A stretch of DNA of 64,000 bases. Source: an uncultured Flavobacteriales bacterium (lineage in GTDB: Bacteria; Bacteroidota; Bacteroidia; Flavobacteriales; BACL11). Positions within the stretch are counted from its first letter, which is position 1. The number at the start of each line of letters is the position of its first letter. Below the pieces are notes generated by a model. The model worked only from the letters and a program-made list of their open reading frames with translations. It searched no databases and was not told the DNA's origin. This document shows, in pieces, positions 40,996 through 52,237 of the stretch. The position numbers and the translations under genes are program-made. Location of the stretch: contig CASIBH010000004.1 of the NCBI GenBank assembly GCA_949372805.1, forward strand, positions 22,036 through 86,035, written 5' to 3'.

Positions 40996-41604
40996 ATGGC
41001 AAGATATACAGGCCCAACAGTCAAGAATTGCAAGAAGATTTGGAGAACCAATTTTTGGACCAGATAAAGCATTAGCTAAAAAAGCTTATGCTCCAGGACA
41101 GCACGGAAATGCAAGAAGAAGAGGTAAACAATCTGAATATGGGGTGCAATTAGATGGAAAAACAAAAAGCTAAATTTACTTATGGTATTTTAGAAAAACA
41201 ATTCTCAAATTTATTTAAGGTTGCTTTAAAAAGAAAAGGTATTACGGGAGAAATTCTGCTTCAAATGTGTGAATTAAGATTAGACAATGTTGTTTACAGA
41301 ATGGGAATTGCTCCAACAAGAAGAGCTGCTCGTCAGTTAGTTTCTCATAGACACATTATGGTTAATGGTAATCTTGTTAATATTCCTTCTTACTGCAATT
41401 TCAGTAGGTGATCAAGTTAGTGTTAGAGAACGTTCTAAATCTTTAGAAGCAATTACAAATTCTCTTTCTAATAATTCTGATATTCTTGAGTGGCTTGAAT
41501 TTAATAATGAATCTAAAACAGGAAAATTACTTTCAGCTCCTGAAAGAATTCAAATTCCTGAAAATATAAATGAGCAGTTAATTGTTGAACTTTACTCTAA
41601 ATAA
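40996..41604 (+). CDS. rpsD: 30S ribosomal protein S4, frame broken three times
   Basis: S4, an assembly initiator and accuracy protein. Start '[10 protein letters not shown]' at 40996. Extra bases near 41026 (AAG-A-ATT), at 41153 (TTA-G-ATG) and at 41394 (TAC-T-GCA). Corrected: '[20 protein letters not shown]', '[22 protein letters not shown]', '[16 protein letters not shown]', and the S4 RNA-binding domain '[22 protein letters not shown]' with 'GNLVNIPSY'. Total 201 residues, as expected. Confidence 0.92.
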
Positions 41605-41632
41605 TAAACATAAAATTTAAAAAAATAAAGAT

Positions 41633-42617
41633 ATGCACATATTAGATTTTCAAAAACCTGATGAAGTAATTATGATCAATGAGGAAGCCAACCAAGGTAA
41701 CTTCGAGTTTCAGACCTCTAGAACCTGGTTATGGTTTAACAATTGGTAATGCTGTTAGAAGAGTTTTACTTTCTTCTCTTGAAGGTTTTGCATTAACATC
41801 AATAAAGATTAAAGGAGCTGATCATGAATTTAGTTCACTCAAAGGAGTTGTTCAGGATGTTACAGAGATAATATTAAATCTTAAACAAATTAGACTAAAG
41901 CAACAGATTGAAGGTGTTAATTCTGAAAATGCTACCATCACAGTTAAAAATCAAGATAAAATTACTGGAGCAGACCTAGCAAATGGTCTTTCTAGTTTTC
42001 AAATTTTAAATCCTGATTTGTTAATATGCGAGTTAGATAAGTCAGTTGAGTTCACAATGGAGTTTTCAATAAATAAGGGTAGAGGATATGTTCCTGCTGA
42101 AGAAAATATTGTTGAAGATGCTCCAATTGGAACAATAGCTATAGATTCAATTTTCACACCTATTAAGAACGTTAACTATAATGTTGAAAATTATAGAGTT
42201 GGTCAAAAGACAGATTATGAAAAGTTAAATATTAATATTACAACTGACGGTTCAATTGATCCTAAAAGAGCTCTTACTGAAGCATCAAAAATATTAATAC
42301 AACACTTTATGCTTTTCTCTGATGAAAAAATCAATCTTGAGGCAGATATTGCAGATGATTTTGATGAAGACACTTTACACATGAGACAATTATTAAAAAC
42401 TGAACTTACTGATTTCGGCTTATCAGTTAGAGCTCTAAATTGTCTTAAAACAGCTGAGGTATATACATTAGGAGAATTAGTTTCTTTTAAAAAGAGTGAT
42501 ATGCTAAAGTTTAGAAATTTTGGTAAAAAATCATTAACTGAGCTTGAAGAATTAATTGACGAAAAAGGTTTACATTTTGGATTTGATATTTCAAAATATA
42601 ATTTAGATAACGACTAG
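41633..42617 (+). CDS. rpoA: RNA polymerase alpha subunit, frame broken once near the start
   Basis: Alpha subunit, which nucleates core polymerase assembly and contacts activators through its C-terminal domain. The real start is the ATG at 41633 ('[16 protein letters not shown]'), not the ATG at 41679 in the shifted frame. An extra C at 41711 (TTT-C-AGA) separates the N-terminal 26 codons from '[25 protein letters not shown]'. Skipping it gives 327 residues. The C-terminal helices '[20 protein letters not shown]' and '[16 protein letters not shown]' are intact. Confidence 0.94.
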
Positions 42618-42621
42618 AAAA

Positions 42622-43224
42622 ATGAGACACGGAAAAAAGTTTAACCATTTAGGTAGAAAAGCTGCACATAGAAAAGCTATGCTAGCTAATATGGCATGTT
42701 CTTTAATAGAGCATAAAAGAATAAAAACAACTCTGGCAAAAGCCAAGGCTTTAAGAGTATATATTGAACCTCTTATTACAAAATCTAAGAATGATACAAC
42801 ACATTCTAGAAGAGTTGTTTTTAGTTACCTAAAGCAGAAAGAAGCTATTACTGAGCTTTTTGGAGATATTTCTTCTAAGGTTTCTGAAAGAAATGGAGGC
42901 TATACTAGAATTCTAAAGTTAAGTAATAGGTTGGGTGATAATGCTCAGATGTCTTTAATTGAGTTAGTAGATTATAATACCGAATACTCTACAAATGTTA
43001 TCAAAACTAAAAAAGCAAGAAGAAGAGGCGGTAAGAAAGTTTCAAATTCAGACGCTAGTATATCCACAGTTGACATTCCTTTAGCAGAAGTTGTAGAAGA
43101 GACTCCTGCGCCAGAAGTTGTAGAAGAGACTCCTGCGGCAGAAGTTGTAGAAGAGGCTAATGATGCAAAAGAATCTAAGGAAGATTCAGAGGACTCAAAA
43201 GCAGATGATAAGGAGAAAAAATAA
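42622..43224 (+). CDS. rplQ: 50S ribosomal protein L17 with acidic tail
   Basis: L17 core of about 135 residues ('[21 protein letters not shown]', '[19 protein letters not shown]', '[24 protein letters not shown]') followed by an acidic extension of about 60 residues rich in Glu, Val, Pro and Asp. The extension contains a nine-residue unit EVVEETPA(A/P) repeated nearly three times. Such tails are common on Bacteroidota L17; the role is unknown and the tail is probably disordered. Last gene of the alpha operon; a strong terminator follows. Frame intact. Confidence 0.95.
   Translation: MRHGKKFNHLGRKAAHRKAMLANMACSLIEHKRIKTTLAKAKALRVYIEPLITKSKNDTTHSRRVVFSYLKQKEAITELFGDISSKVSERNGGYTRILKLSNRLGDNAQMSLIELVDYNTEYSTNVIKTKKARRRGGKKVSNSDASISTVDIPLAEVVEETPAPEVVEETPAAEVVEEANDAKESKEDSEDSKADDKEKK
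43084..43158 (+). repeat. 27-bp tandem repeat in the rplQ tail
   Basis: Two full copies and most of a third of a 27-base unit (nine codons) encoding EVVEETPA-type peptides, at 43084-43110, 43111-43137 and 43138-43158. Copies differ by one or two bases. Replication slippage would change the tail length in steps of nine residues without shifting the frame. Confidence 0.85.
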
Positions 43225-43265
43225 GAAGAATTAAGTAAAAAAAATAGAAATGATTCATATTTAAA

Positions 43266-43303
43266 AAAAAAGGATAAAGCCATTTGAGTTTTATCCTTTT
43301 TTT
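43266..43303 (+). terminator. Rho-independent terminator of the ribosomal cluster
   Basis: Stem with arms AAAAAAGGATAAA and TTTATCCTTTTTT around a loop of about 11 bases, ending in a T run, between rplQ and carA. The A-rich left arm means it may also act on the minus strand. Confidence 0.75.
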
Positions 43304-43318
43304 AATTATTTAAGTAAA

Positions 43319-44437
43319 ATGAAATATAAAATTAAAAATAAGGCTATACTTCTTCTTGAGGACGGAACAATTTTTTATGGGTTTGGTGCTGGATTTAGTG
43401 GAATTGCTACTGGAGAACTTTGTTTTAATACTGGAATGACAGGCTATCAAGAAGTTTTTACTGACCCTTCTTATTATGGTCAGCTAATGATAACAACTAA
43501 TGCTCATATTGGAAATTATGGAGTTAAAGATGATGAAATAGAATCTGAAGATATCAAAATTTCAGGCTTAATTTGTAAGAATTTTAATATTGGATATTCT
43601 AGAGAATCTGCTGATTTAGATCTCAACACATTTTTTGAAAATGCAAAAAAAGTAGTAATAACTGATGTTGATACAAGAGCAGTAGTAAGACATATTAGAG
43701 ATAAAGGAGCTATGAATGCAATTATTTCTAATACTACTACAGATATTTCTGAACTACTTGAAATTATTAAATCATGTACCATCTATGGAAGGATTAGAAT
43801 TATCTTCTAAGGTTTCAACTAAAGAAAGCTTATTTATTAGGTAATGAAAAATGCAAATTTAAAAGTTGCCGTATTAGATTTAGGAGTTAAAAAAAATATT
43901 TTAAAATGTTTAACTGATAGAGATTGCTTATTTGAAAATTTTCCCTATGCATACTTCCTATGATGAAATTAATGCTTGGAATCCTGACGGTTTCTTTTTG
44001 TCAAACGGTCCTGGTGACCCAGATCAGCCATGCCAATGATTATTAGAAGAAGTATAAAATCTATAACTAAAGATGGAAAACCTGTATTCGGAATTTGCCT
44101 TGGACATCAAATGCTTGCACTTATCTGAGGGTATTCGTACTTATAAAATGCACAATGGACACAGGGGCATAAATCATCCTGTTCAAAATTTAAAAACTGG
44201 CAAATCTGAAGTTACTTCTCAAAATCATGGTTTTGGAATTAATACAGAGGACGTAAACGCTGATAATAATATTGTCATTACACATATTAATTTAAATGAT
44301 AACACAATTGAAGGTATTGAGTTAAAAGATAAAAATTGTTTTTCTGTTCAATATCATCCAGAATCATCACCTGGACCACATGATTCAAGATATTTATTTG
44401 ATGAATTTGTTGAACGTATGATAGAATTTAAAAAATA

Positions 44438-44438
<1 letters not shown>
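43319..44438 (+). CDS. carA: Carbamoyl-phosphate synthase small subunit, frame broken six times
   Basis: Glutaminase subunit that feeds ammonia to CarB for arginine and pyrimidine synthesis. The first frame (to 43810) has '[32 protein letters not shown]'-type sequence and '[18 protein letters not shown]'. Extra bases at 43775 (TCA-T-GTA), 43839 (ATT-A-GGT), 43864 (AAA-A-GTT), about 43943 (CCC) and 44123 (CTT A TCT); one missing base near 44030. Corrected: 'LSNGPGDPD', the nucleophile Cys in '[13 protein letters not shown]', and '[17 protein letters not shown]' with the catalytic His and Glu; 371 residues. Overlaps eno by one base. Exact placement of the 44030 event is uncertain. Confidence 0.9.
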
Positions 44439-45726
<1,288 letters not shown>

Positions 45727-45769
45727 TTTTTTTTTAAGGTGTTATATTTACAATAAATAAAATTTAAGA

Positions 45770-47062
45770 ATGAGTGAGAGTAGAAAAGCAGAATTACATT
45801 ATGACGGAAAAAAGTATGAAATACCTGTTACAGTTGGTTCTGAAAATGAGCATGCTTTAGACATTAGTAAATTAAGATCAGAATCTGGTCTTATAACAAT
45901 TGATAGGGGTTTTAAAAATACTGGCTCTACTAAAAGCGCTATTACTTTCCTAAATGGAGAAGAAGGTATTTTAAGATATAGAGGCTATTCTATTGAAGAG
46001 CTTGCTGAGAAGTCTAATTTTTTAGAAGTTTCTTACTTGCTTATTTATGGTGAATTACCTTCAAAGACTCAATTAGATGATTTTGTTAATGAGATTACTT
46101 CTCACACATTAGTTCATGAAGATGTAAAAGCTATTTTAGATGGATTTCCATCAAGATCGCACCCAATGGGTGTACTTTCTTCACTTGTTTCTTCTTTAAC
46201 AGCATTCTACCCTAAATCATTAGATCCTAATAGGTCCCTGGATGAGATTAATGGTACAATCATTAGATTAATTGCTAAGCTACCAACTCTTGCTGCTTGG
46301 AGTTTTAAGAATAGAATGCGTCAGCCAATTATGTATCCTAAAAATAAATTAAATTATACTAGCAATTTTTTACATATGATGTTTGGTTTACCTACTACTG
46401 AAACAGAAATTAACCCTGTTATTGCTAGTGCTTTAGATAAGTTACTTATTCTTCATGCCGATCATGAGCAAAATTGCTCTGCTGCTACAGTTAGAATTGT
46501 CGGTTCTTCACATGCAAGTTTATATGCATCTATCTCTGCAGGAATAGCTGCATTATGGGGTCCTTTGCATGGTGGTGCTAATCAAGCTGTTATTGAAATG
46601 CTTGAAGAAATGAAAGATAGTGGGGGTGACGTAGAAAAATATATTTCAAGAGCAAAAGATAAAAATGATTCTTTTAGACTTATGGGTTTTGGACATAGAG
46701 TTTATAAGAATTTTGATCCAAGAGCTACAATAATTAAAAAGGCAGCTGACGATGTCTTAGATCAGTTAGGAATAAAAGATCCTGTACTAGATCTTGCTAA
46801 AAAGCTAGAAGAAGTTGTATTAAAAGATGAATACTTTAAGACCAGAGGTTTGTATCCAAATGTAGATTTTTATTCAGGGATAATTTATAGAGCTTTAGGT
46901 ATTCCTACCGATATGTTCACAGTTATGTTTGCTTTGGGTAGACTTCCAGGATGGATTGCTCAGTGGAAAGAAATGAGAGAAACAACTGAGCCTATTGGAA
47001 GGCCAAGACAGGTTTATACTGGTGAAAACCTTCGCTCATATTCTGATATTAATAAAAGATAA
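45770..47062 (+). CDS. gltA: Citrate synthase
   Basis: First TCA-cycle enzyme, condensing acetyl-CoA and oxaloacetate (430 residues, type II-like). Contains 'LNGEEGILRYRGYSIEELAE', catalytic His regions 'LHADHEQNCSAATVRIVGSS' and 'GPLHGGANQAVIEML', and 'RLMGFGHRVYKNFDPRA' with the second catalytic His, then the Asp in 'NVDFYSGIIYRALG'. The frame is intact although its neighbours are broken. The order carA-eno-gltA after the ribosomal cluster is typical of flavobacteria. A weak TATATTTA box precedes it near 45743, and a terminator follows. Confidence 0.97.
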   Translation: MSESRKAELHYDGKKYEIPVTVGSENEHALDISKLRSESGLITIDRGFKNTGSTKSAITFLNGEEGILRYRGYSIEELAEKSNFLEVSYLLIYGELPSKTQLDDFVNEITSHTLVHEDVKAILDGFPSRSHPMGVLSSLVSSLTAFYPKSLDPNRSLDEINGTIIRLIAKLPTLAAWSFKNRMRQPIMYPKNKLNYTSNFLHMMFGLPTTETEINPVIASALDKLLILHADHEQNCSAATVRIVGSSHASLYASISAGIAALWGPLHGGANQAVIEMLEEMKDSGGDVEKYISRAKDKNDSFRLMGFGHRVYKNFDPRATIIKKAADDVLDQLGIKDPVLDLAKKLEEVVLKDEYFKTRGLYPNVDFYSGIIYRALGIPTDMFTVMFALGRLPGWIAQWKEMRETTEPIGRPRQVYTGENLRSYSDINKR

Positions 47063-47083
47063 TATTTATAAATATATGTTTTT

Positions 47084-47112
47084 AAAAGGTAACTATTTTA
47101 GTTGCCTTTTTT
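47084..47112 (+). terminator. Rho-independent terminator after gltA
   Basis: Arms AAAAGGTAACTA and TAGTTGCCTTTT (one G-T pair) around a TTT loop, followed by more T residues, 22 bases after the gltA stop and just before the ubiD-family gene. Confidence 0.7.
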
Positions 47113-47125
47113 ATAATTTTGCTAT

Positions 47126-48846
47126 ATGGGATATTCATCATTATTAGAGTGTATTAAGGATTTAGAAGAAAATGGTCATTTAATTAGAATTAAGGAAGAA
47201 GTTGATCCTAATCTTGAAATGGCAACATATCATTTAAATGAATTTAAAAAGCAAGGAAAAGCTTTGCTTTTTGAAAATGTTAAAGGAAGTAAGTATCCAG
47301 CTGTTTCTAATCTTTATGGGACTTTAGAAAGAAGTAACTTTATTTTTAGGGATTCAATTGATAAAGTAAAAAAATTAATTAATCTAAAGATTGATCCTCT
47401 TGATGGATTTAAAAATCCATTAGCATCATTACAATCTGCATTTTATGCACTAAATGCATTGCCTAAGAAAGTCTCTTTCCTAAATATTTTGAGGAAATTG
47501 CTATATCAGATTTGCCACAAATAAAATGTTGGCCTGATGATGGTGGTGCCTTTATTACTCTTCCACAAGTTTTTTCAGAAGATATTACTAAGCCTGGTAT
47601 AATGAATTCTAATCTAGGAATGTATAGAATTCAAATTAGCGGAAATGATTTTAAAAAAGATAAAGAAATAGGTATGCATTATCAGATTCATCGTGGTATA
47701 GGAATACATCAGAAAAAAGCTATTGATAAAGGTATTCCTTTAAAGGTTTCTATTTTTGTTGGTGGACCTCCTGCTCATACATTTTCATCAGTAATGCCTT
47801 TACCAGATAATATGTCTGAACTTACTTTTGCTGGAATTTTAGGAGCAAAAAGATTTAGATACTCTGTTGTTGATGGATATACCATATCAGCAGATGCAGA
47901 TTTTGTTATTTGTGGTGAAATCTCAAACGATCTTAAACCCGAAGGTCCTTTTGGTGATCATTTAGGATATTATAGCTTAAAACATGATTTTCCTTATTTA
48001 AAAGTAAAAAAAGTGTTAGCAAAAAAAAATGCAATATGGCCATTTACCGTAGTTGGAAGACCTCCTCAAGAAGATTCACAATTTGGCAAACTAATACATG
48101 CAATGACAGGAAGTGCAGTTGAAAATGAGATACCCGGTTTAAAATCAGTCAATGCTGTTGATGAAGCTGGTGTCCATCCACTACTTTTAGCTATTGGGTC
48201 AGAGAGATATACTCCTTACAACCCTACAAAAATTCCTAAAGAGCTTTTAACTATTGCGCATCATATTCTTGGTACGGGACAATTATCATTAGCTAAATAT
48301 TTACTTATAGTTGATGATGAAAATGCTCCTGATATAAATAATAAAAAAGCTTTTTTTAAGCATTTATTAGAACGTGTCAATTGGTCTAGAGATTTACATT
48401 TTCAAACTATGACTTCTATGGATACTCTTGATTACAGCAGTAAGAAGCTTAATGAAGGATCTAAAGTTATTATTGCCGCAGCAGGAAAATTAAAAAGAAC
48501 TTTAATTCAAGAAAATCCACTATTATCTTTACCTGATTCTTTTTCAAATAGTTTTATTGTTTCAGATGGAATTCTAGCCATTGATGGTAATGGAGATATA
48601 ATCTCTCTAATTGATTATTTAGAAAGTGTTAATTTAGATGGAATAGCCTTAATTACTTTAGTTGACGATGCAAAATTTGTATCTGAAGATTTTAGTAATT
48701 GGTTGTGGGTATGTTTTACAAGATCAAATCCATCTCATGATATTTATGGATTAAATTCTAAAATTAAAAACAAGCATTTTTCATGTTCAGTTCCTATAAT
48801 AGATGCAAGAATAAAGGATCATCATGCTCCAGTATTAATTAGATAG
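47126..48846 (+). CDS. UbiD-family decarboxylase, frame broken once (one base missing)
   Basis: Member of the prenyl-FMN-dependent UbiD decarboxylase family; in Bacteroidota the neighbours of this family act on menaquinone or aromatic-acid intermediates, so the substrate is only inferred. The N-terminal part (47126-47480) has 'GYSSLLECIKDLEENGHLIRI' and 'FENVKGSKYPAVSNLYGT'. After 'LPKKVSF' the frame is lost near 47480, where one C or T seems missing; adding it gives 'PKYFEEIAISDLPQIKCWPDDGGAF' in two frames. The rest has 'MHYQIHRGIGIHQ', 'VGGPPAHTF', 'EGPFGDHLGYYSL' and 'VVGRPPQEDSQFGK'. Total 573 residues. Confidence 0.88.
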
Positions 48847-48848
48847 AT

Positions 48849-50054
48849 TTATTTTTTTCTTTTCCAATTTTTCTTTTTATTATTTTTTTTAAAAATTTCA
48901 AATTTTGGACCTTTTTCATAATTTTCAGGTAAATTATTTTTTATCACTGATTTGTCTATTAGTGTTTCTATATCCATAAAATTTTTGACCTGTTTTTGAT
49001 TTATGAATGTTATTGCTTCTCCTGTTCGATCTGCTCTCGCTGTTCTTCCTATTCTGTGTACATAATCTTCTGCATCATGAGGGACCTCATAATTCATCAC
49101 TAATTCAATTCCCTTAATATCAATTCCTCTGGAAAGAATATCTGTTGCTACAAGAATTTTTATTTTTTTATTTTTAAAATCTCTAATTGTATCTTCTCTT
49201 TGTTCTTGATTTAGTTCTGAATGCATATCACTAGATCTTAAGCCGGACTTATTTAAAGTTCTTTTAATTTCTTTAACACTTTTAATACTAGAAGCAAAAA
49301 TTAGAACATGACTAAGAGGTTTTTCGCTTTCTTTTTCTTTTAAAATATCTCTTATCAATCGTATTTTTTGATCATCATTAATTAAATATGCACTTTGTTT
49401 TATTCCTTCTGCTGGCTTTGAGATAGCTAAGCTTATACTTGATGGGTTAATTAAAATGTTTTCGGCTAGTTTTCTTATTTTTGATGGCATTGTAGCAGAA
49501 AAGAGAAGTGTCTGTCTTTTTTTAGGTAATTTTTTTGATATAGAAAGAATATCATCATAAAATCCCATATCAAGCATTCTATCTGCTTCATCTAATATTA
49601 AATACTCTATTTCACTTGTGTCAAAATAATTAAATTTCAGATGAGCCATTAGTCTTCCTGGAGTACAAATAATTATATCAGTTCCTTTAACAAGTGCTTG
49701 CTTTTGATTTTCAAATTCAGGCCCAGTTCCGCCTCCATATATTGGGTATGATGATGAATTGGTATAATAAGAAAACCCTTCAATTTGCATATCAATTTGT
49801 TTTGCAAGTTCTCTGGTTGGGGCAATAATTAACGCTTTAACTTTATTAGTTTGCTTTTTATTAGAAAGTATACTTAGTATTGGTAGAACAAAGGCTGCTG
49901 TTTTTCCTGTTCCAGTTTGAGCACACGCTATTAGATCTTTGCCATCTAAAATTATTGGTATTGCTTGCTCTTGAACGGGGGTGGCATTTTCAAAACCCAT
50001 CATCTCAAGCCCTTCTTGTAGTTGATTGCTTAATCCTATTTTATTAAATTTCAT
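48849..50054 (-). CDS. DEAD-box RNA helicase (RhlE-like)
   Basis: ATP-dependent RNA helicase of 401 residues, probably in ribosome assembly or RNA decay. Motif I AQTGTGKT (45-52), 'PTRELA', 'TPGRL', motif II DEAD (155-158), motif III SAT (186-188), 'LVATDILSRGIDI' and motif VI 'HRIGRTAR'. A short Lys-rich tail follows ('FKKNNKKKNWKRKK'). Opposite to the ubiD gene with a 2-base gap between their stops; 2 bases after the marR gene, with which it probably forms an operon. Confidence 0.94.
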   Translation of the reverse strand: MKFNKIGLSNQLQEGLEMMGFENATPVQEQAIPIILDGKDLIACAQTGTGKTAAFVLPILSILSNKKQTNKVKALIIAPTRELAKQIDMQIEGFSYYTNSSSYPIYGGGTGPEFENQKQALVKGTDIIICTPGRLMAHLKFNYFDTSEIEYLILDEADRMLDMGFYDDILSISKKLPKKRQTLLFSATMPSKIRKLAENILINPSSISLAISKPAEGIKQSAYLINDDQKIRLIRDILKEKESEKPLSHVLIFASSIKSVKEIKRTLNKSGLRSSDMHSELNQEQREDTIRDFKNKKIKILVATDILSRGIDIKGIELVMNYEVPHDAEDYVHRIGRTARADRTGEAITFINQKQVKNFMDIETLIDKSVIKNNLPENYEKGPKFEIFKKNNKKKNWKRKK

Positions 50055-50056
50055 AT

Positions 50057-50485
50057 TTATTTTTCATCATTAACTACTTTGTTAATTTTTTTTAAGACAT
50101 TAAAAAATATTTTTATTTCTTCTTTATTACACTCAGAAAATACTTTGTTATTAAATTTTAAAACTTCTGTTTTAGCTATTTCTCTCCACTCAAGCCCAAT
50201 TTTAGTTAAATGAATAATTGACTTTCTTTTATCATTTGGGTCCGTTTTTCTAATTATAATACCAATATCCTCTAGTTTATTTAGTGATCTTGCTAATGAT
50301 GTTGATTCCATGCCCATATTAGGACCTAGTTGAGTTGATGGTGTTCCTTCAAACATATCAATATTTAAAATTATTTTACCTAGTGACATACTAACCATAT
50401 AATCAGATGCTTTTTTATTATACATCTTTGTTATGTTATACCAGGTTTTCCTAATATTATAATCTACTGTTTCTTCAGGCTCCAT
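50057..50485 (-). CDS. MarR-family transcriptional regulator
   Basis: Winged-helix regulator of 142 residues: recognition helix region 'NMGMESTSLARSLNKLEDIG' and the wing 'IRKTDPNDKRKSIIHLT' are typical of MarR proteins. It is divergent from a long-chain acyl-CoA synthetase gene with a spacer of about 100 bases, a setting also found in other flavobacteria, which suggests control of fatty-acid activation, perhaps with an acyl-CoA ligand. Target and ligand are inferred. Confidence 0.88.
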   Translation of the reverse strand: MEPEETVDYNIRKTWYNITKMYNKKASDYMVSMSLGKIILNIDMFEGTPSTQLGPNMGMESTSLARSLNKLEDIGIIIRKTDPNDKRKSIIHLTKIGLEWREIAKTEVLKFNNKVFSECNKEEIKIFFNVLKKINKVVNDEK

Positions 50486-50503
50486 GTTTTAATTTAAGAT
50501 TAA

Positions 50504-50511
50504 CAAATATA
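50504..50511 (-). promoter_or_regulatory. Putative -7 box for the marR operon
   Basis: Minus-strand TATATTTG (TAnnTTTG), 19-26 bases upstream of the marR start, in the shared marR/acyl-CoA synthetase spacer where an autoregulatory operator would also lie. No convincing palindrome was picked out by eye. Confidence 0.45.
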
Positions 50512-50586
50512 ACAATTCTAAAGCCCGTTTTATTTGTGATTTTATAGACTTTATATTTTCTTATATTTATAACCAAAAATAAACTT

Positions 50587-52215
50587 ATGCAATATTTATC
50601 TCCATTAGAGTTTTTATATAGGTGGGAAAAAGAAAAACCCAATGAAATATTTTTAAGTCAACCCATTAATGGAGTTTGGCATAATTGGACCTTTCAAGAG
50701 GTTGGCTTACAAGTTAGAAAAATGGCTGCATATCTTACTTCATTAAATTTTGAAAAAAAATCTAAGATTGCAATTCTTTCTAAAAATTGTGCTCATTGGA
50801 TTATGAGTGATTTAGCTATTATGCTATCAGGAAATGTTTCAGTTCCTTTATATCCAAATCTTAGTGAAGACTCTTTAAATCAGATATTAGTTCACAGTGA
50901 ATCAAAGTTTATTTTCATTGGTAAATTAGATAATTTTCATCTTATGAAGGGAGGAGTTCCTAATAGTGTTAAAGCAGTAACATTTCCTTTTTATTCTGAA
51001 GATTACCCAATATGGGATGATGTTATTTTAGATATAGTTGAAATTAAAGAGAATATAATTCCTGAAATTAATGATTTAGCATCTATCATTTATACTTCTG
51101 GTACAACAGGTGCTCCAAAAGGAGTCATGCATAGTTTTCATAATTTTAGTTTCGCTACTGTTAATGCTAGTCAAAGTTTAGAAATAGCAAATAATGCTAT
51201 TTTCTTTTCATATCTTCCTTTAAGTCATATTGCTGAAAGATTACTAGTTCAAATGTGTAGTATTTATGTTGGAGGAAGAGTTTTTTTTGCTGAAAATTTA
51301 GAAACTTTTAGTGAAAATTTAGCATTTGCCAGTCCTACAGTTTTTCTTGGTGTTCCCAGGATTTGGACTAAGTTTCAACAAGGTATACTTACTAAGCTTC
51401 CTCAAAAGAAATTAGATTTCTTATTAAAGATCCCTTTAATTTCAACTTTAATAAAAAGTAAAATTAAAAAAGGTCTAGGCTTATCAAATGCTACTAATGT
51501 ATTTACTGGAGCAGCTCCAACTCCTGTTGCAACCTTTGATTGGTTTTCAAAACTTGGCATTCATTTACAGGAGGCATATGCAATGACTGAAAATACATGC
51601 TATTCTCATGTTACATTAAAAGATAATATTGAAATTGGATGTGTTGGTCAATCACTTCCATTTTGTAAAGTTAAGTTAAGTACTGTTAATGAAATTTTAA
51701 TTAAGCATGATGCATTAATGCTGGGGTATTATAAAGATCAAGAAAAGACAGATGAAATTATTATTGATGGATGGTTACATACTGGTGACGAAGGTGAAGT
51801 AAATAACGATGGTTTTTTAAAGATTACTGGTAGAGTTAAAGATTTGTTTAAGACATCTAAAGGTAAATATATTGCTCCTTCTCCTATTGAAATGAAAATT
51901 TCTGAAGATTTAAATATTGATCAGGTTTGTATTGTCGGTTCAGGAATGCCTCAGCCAATAGCTTTAGTAGTCTTATCAACTATTGGTCGAGATAATTTGG
52001 ATATTCAAAATAGTTTAGAAAAAACAAGATTAAAGGTAAACAGCATACTAGAAAAACATGAGCTAATACATAATTTTGTTGTTGTTACTGAAGTTTGGAG
52101 TGTTGAAAATAATTTACTTACTCCTTCAATGAAAATTAAGAGAAATTCTCTTGAAAAGTTATATGTAGAACATTATGCTAGCTGGTATGAAAATGATTCA
52201 ATTATAATTTTATAG
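50587..52215 (+). CDS. Long-chain-fatty-acid-CoA ligase (AMP-binding)
   Basis: Acyl-CoA synthetase of 542 residues, activating fatty acids through an acyl-adenylate. The phosphate-binding loop is 'IIYTSGTTGAPKGVM'; later 'LPLSHIAERLLVQM', 'EAYAMTENTC', 'GWLHTGDEGEVNNDGFLKITGR' and the catalytic Lys region 'TSKGKYIAPSPIE'. Resembles the FadD15/AMP-binding group common in Bacteroidota. The divergent MarR gene may regulate it. Converges on the next gene with a 22-base gap. Confidence 0.93.
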   Translation: MQYLSPLEFLYRWEKEKPNEIFLSQPINGVWHNWTFQEVGLQVRKMAAYLTSLNFEKKSKIAILSKNCAHWIMSDLAIMLSGNVSVPLYPNLSEDSLNQILVHSESKFIFIGKLDNFHLMKGGVPNSVKAVTFPFYSEDYPIWDDVILDIVEIKENIIPEINDLASIIYTSGTTGAPKGVMHSFHNFSFATVNASQSLEIANNAIFFSYLPLSHIAERLLVQMCSIYVGGRVFFAENLETFSENLAFASPTVFLGVPRIWTKFQQGILTKLPQKKLDFLLKIPLISTLIKSKIKKGLGLSNATNVFTGAAPTPVATFDWFSKLGIHLQEAYAMTENTCYSHVTLKDNIEIGCVGQSLPFCKVKLSTVNEILIKHDALMLGYYKDQEKTDEIIIDGWLHTGDEGEVNNDGFLKITGRVKDLFKTSKGKYIAPSPIEMKISEDLNIDQVCIVGSGMPQPIALVVLSTIGRDNLDIQNSLEKTRLKVNSILEKHELIHNFVVVTEVWSVENNLLTPSMKIKRNSLEKLYVEHYASWYENDSIIIL

Positions 52216-52237
52216 AATAAAATTTTCGAAAAATAAA

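Noticed and set aside
42972-43283. Serine-rich 103-codon minus-strand frame opposite the rplQ tail
   Set aside because: It mirrors the repetitive acidic-tail codons on the other strand and covers the terminator.
44073-44130. A separate short gene starting at 44073 with an N-terminus reading [11 protein letters not shown]
   Set aside because: This is carA read out of frame before the CTT-A site at 44120; the true frame there encodes the active-site segment FGICLGHQ.
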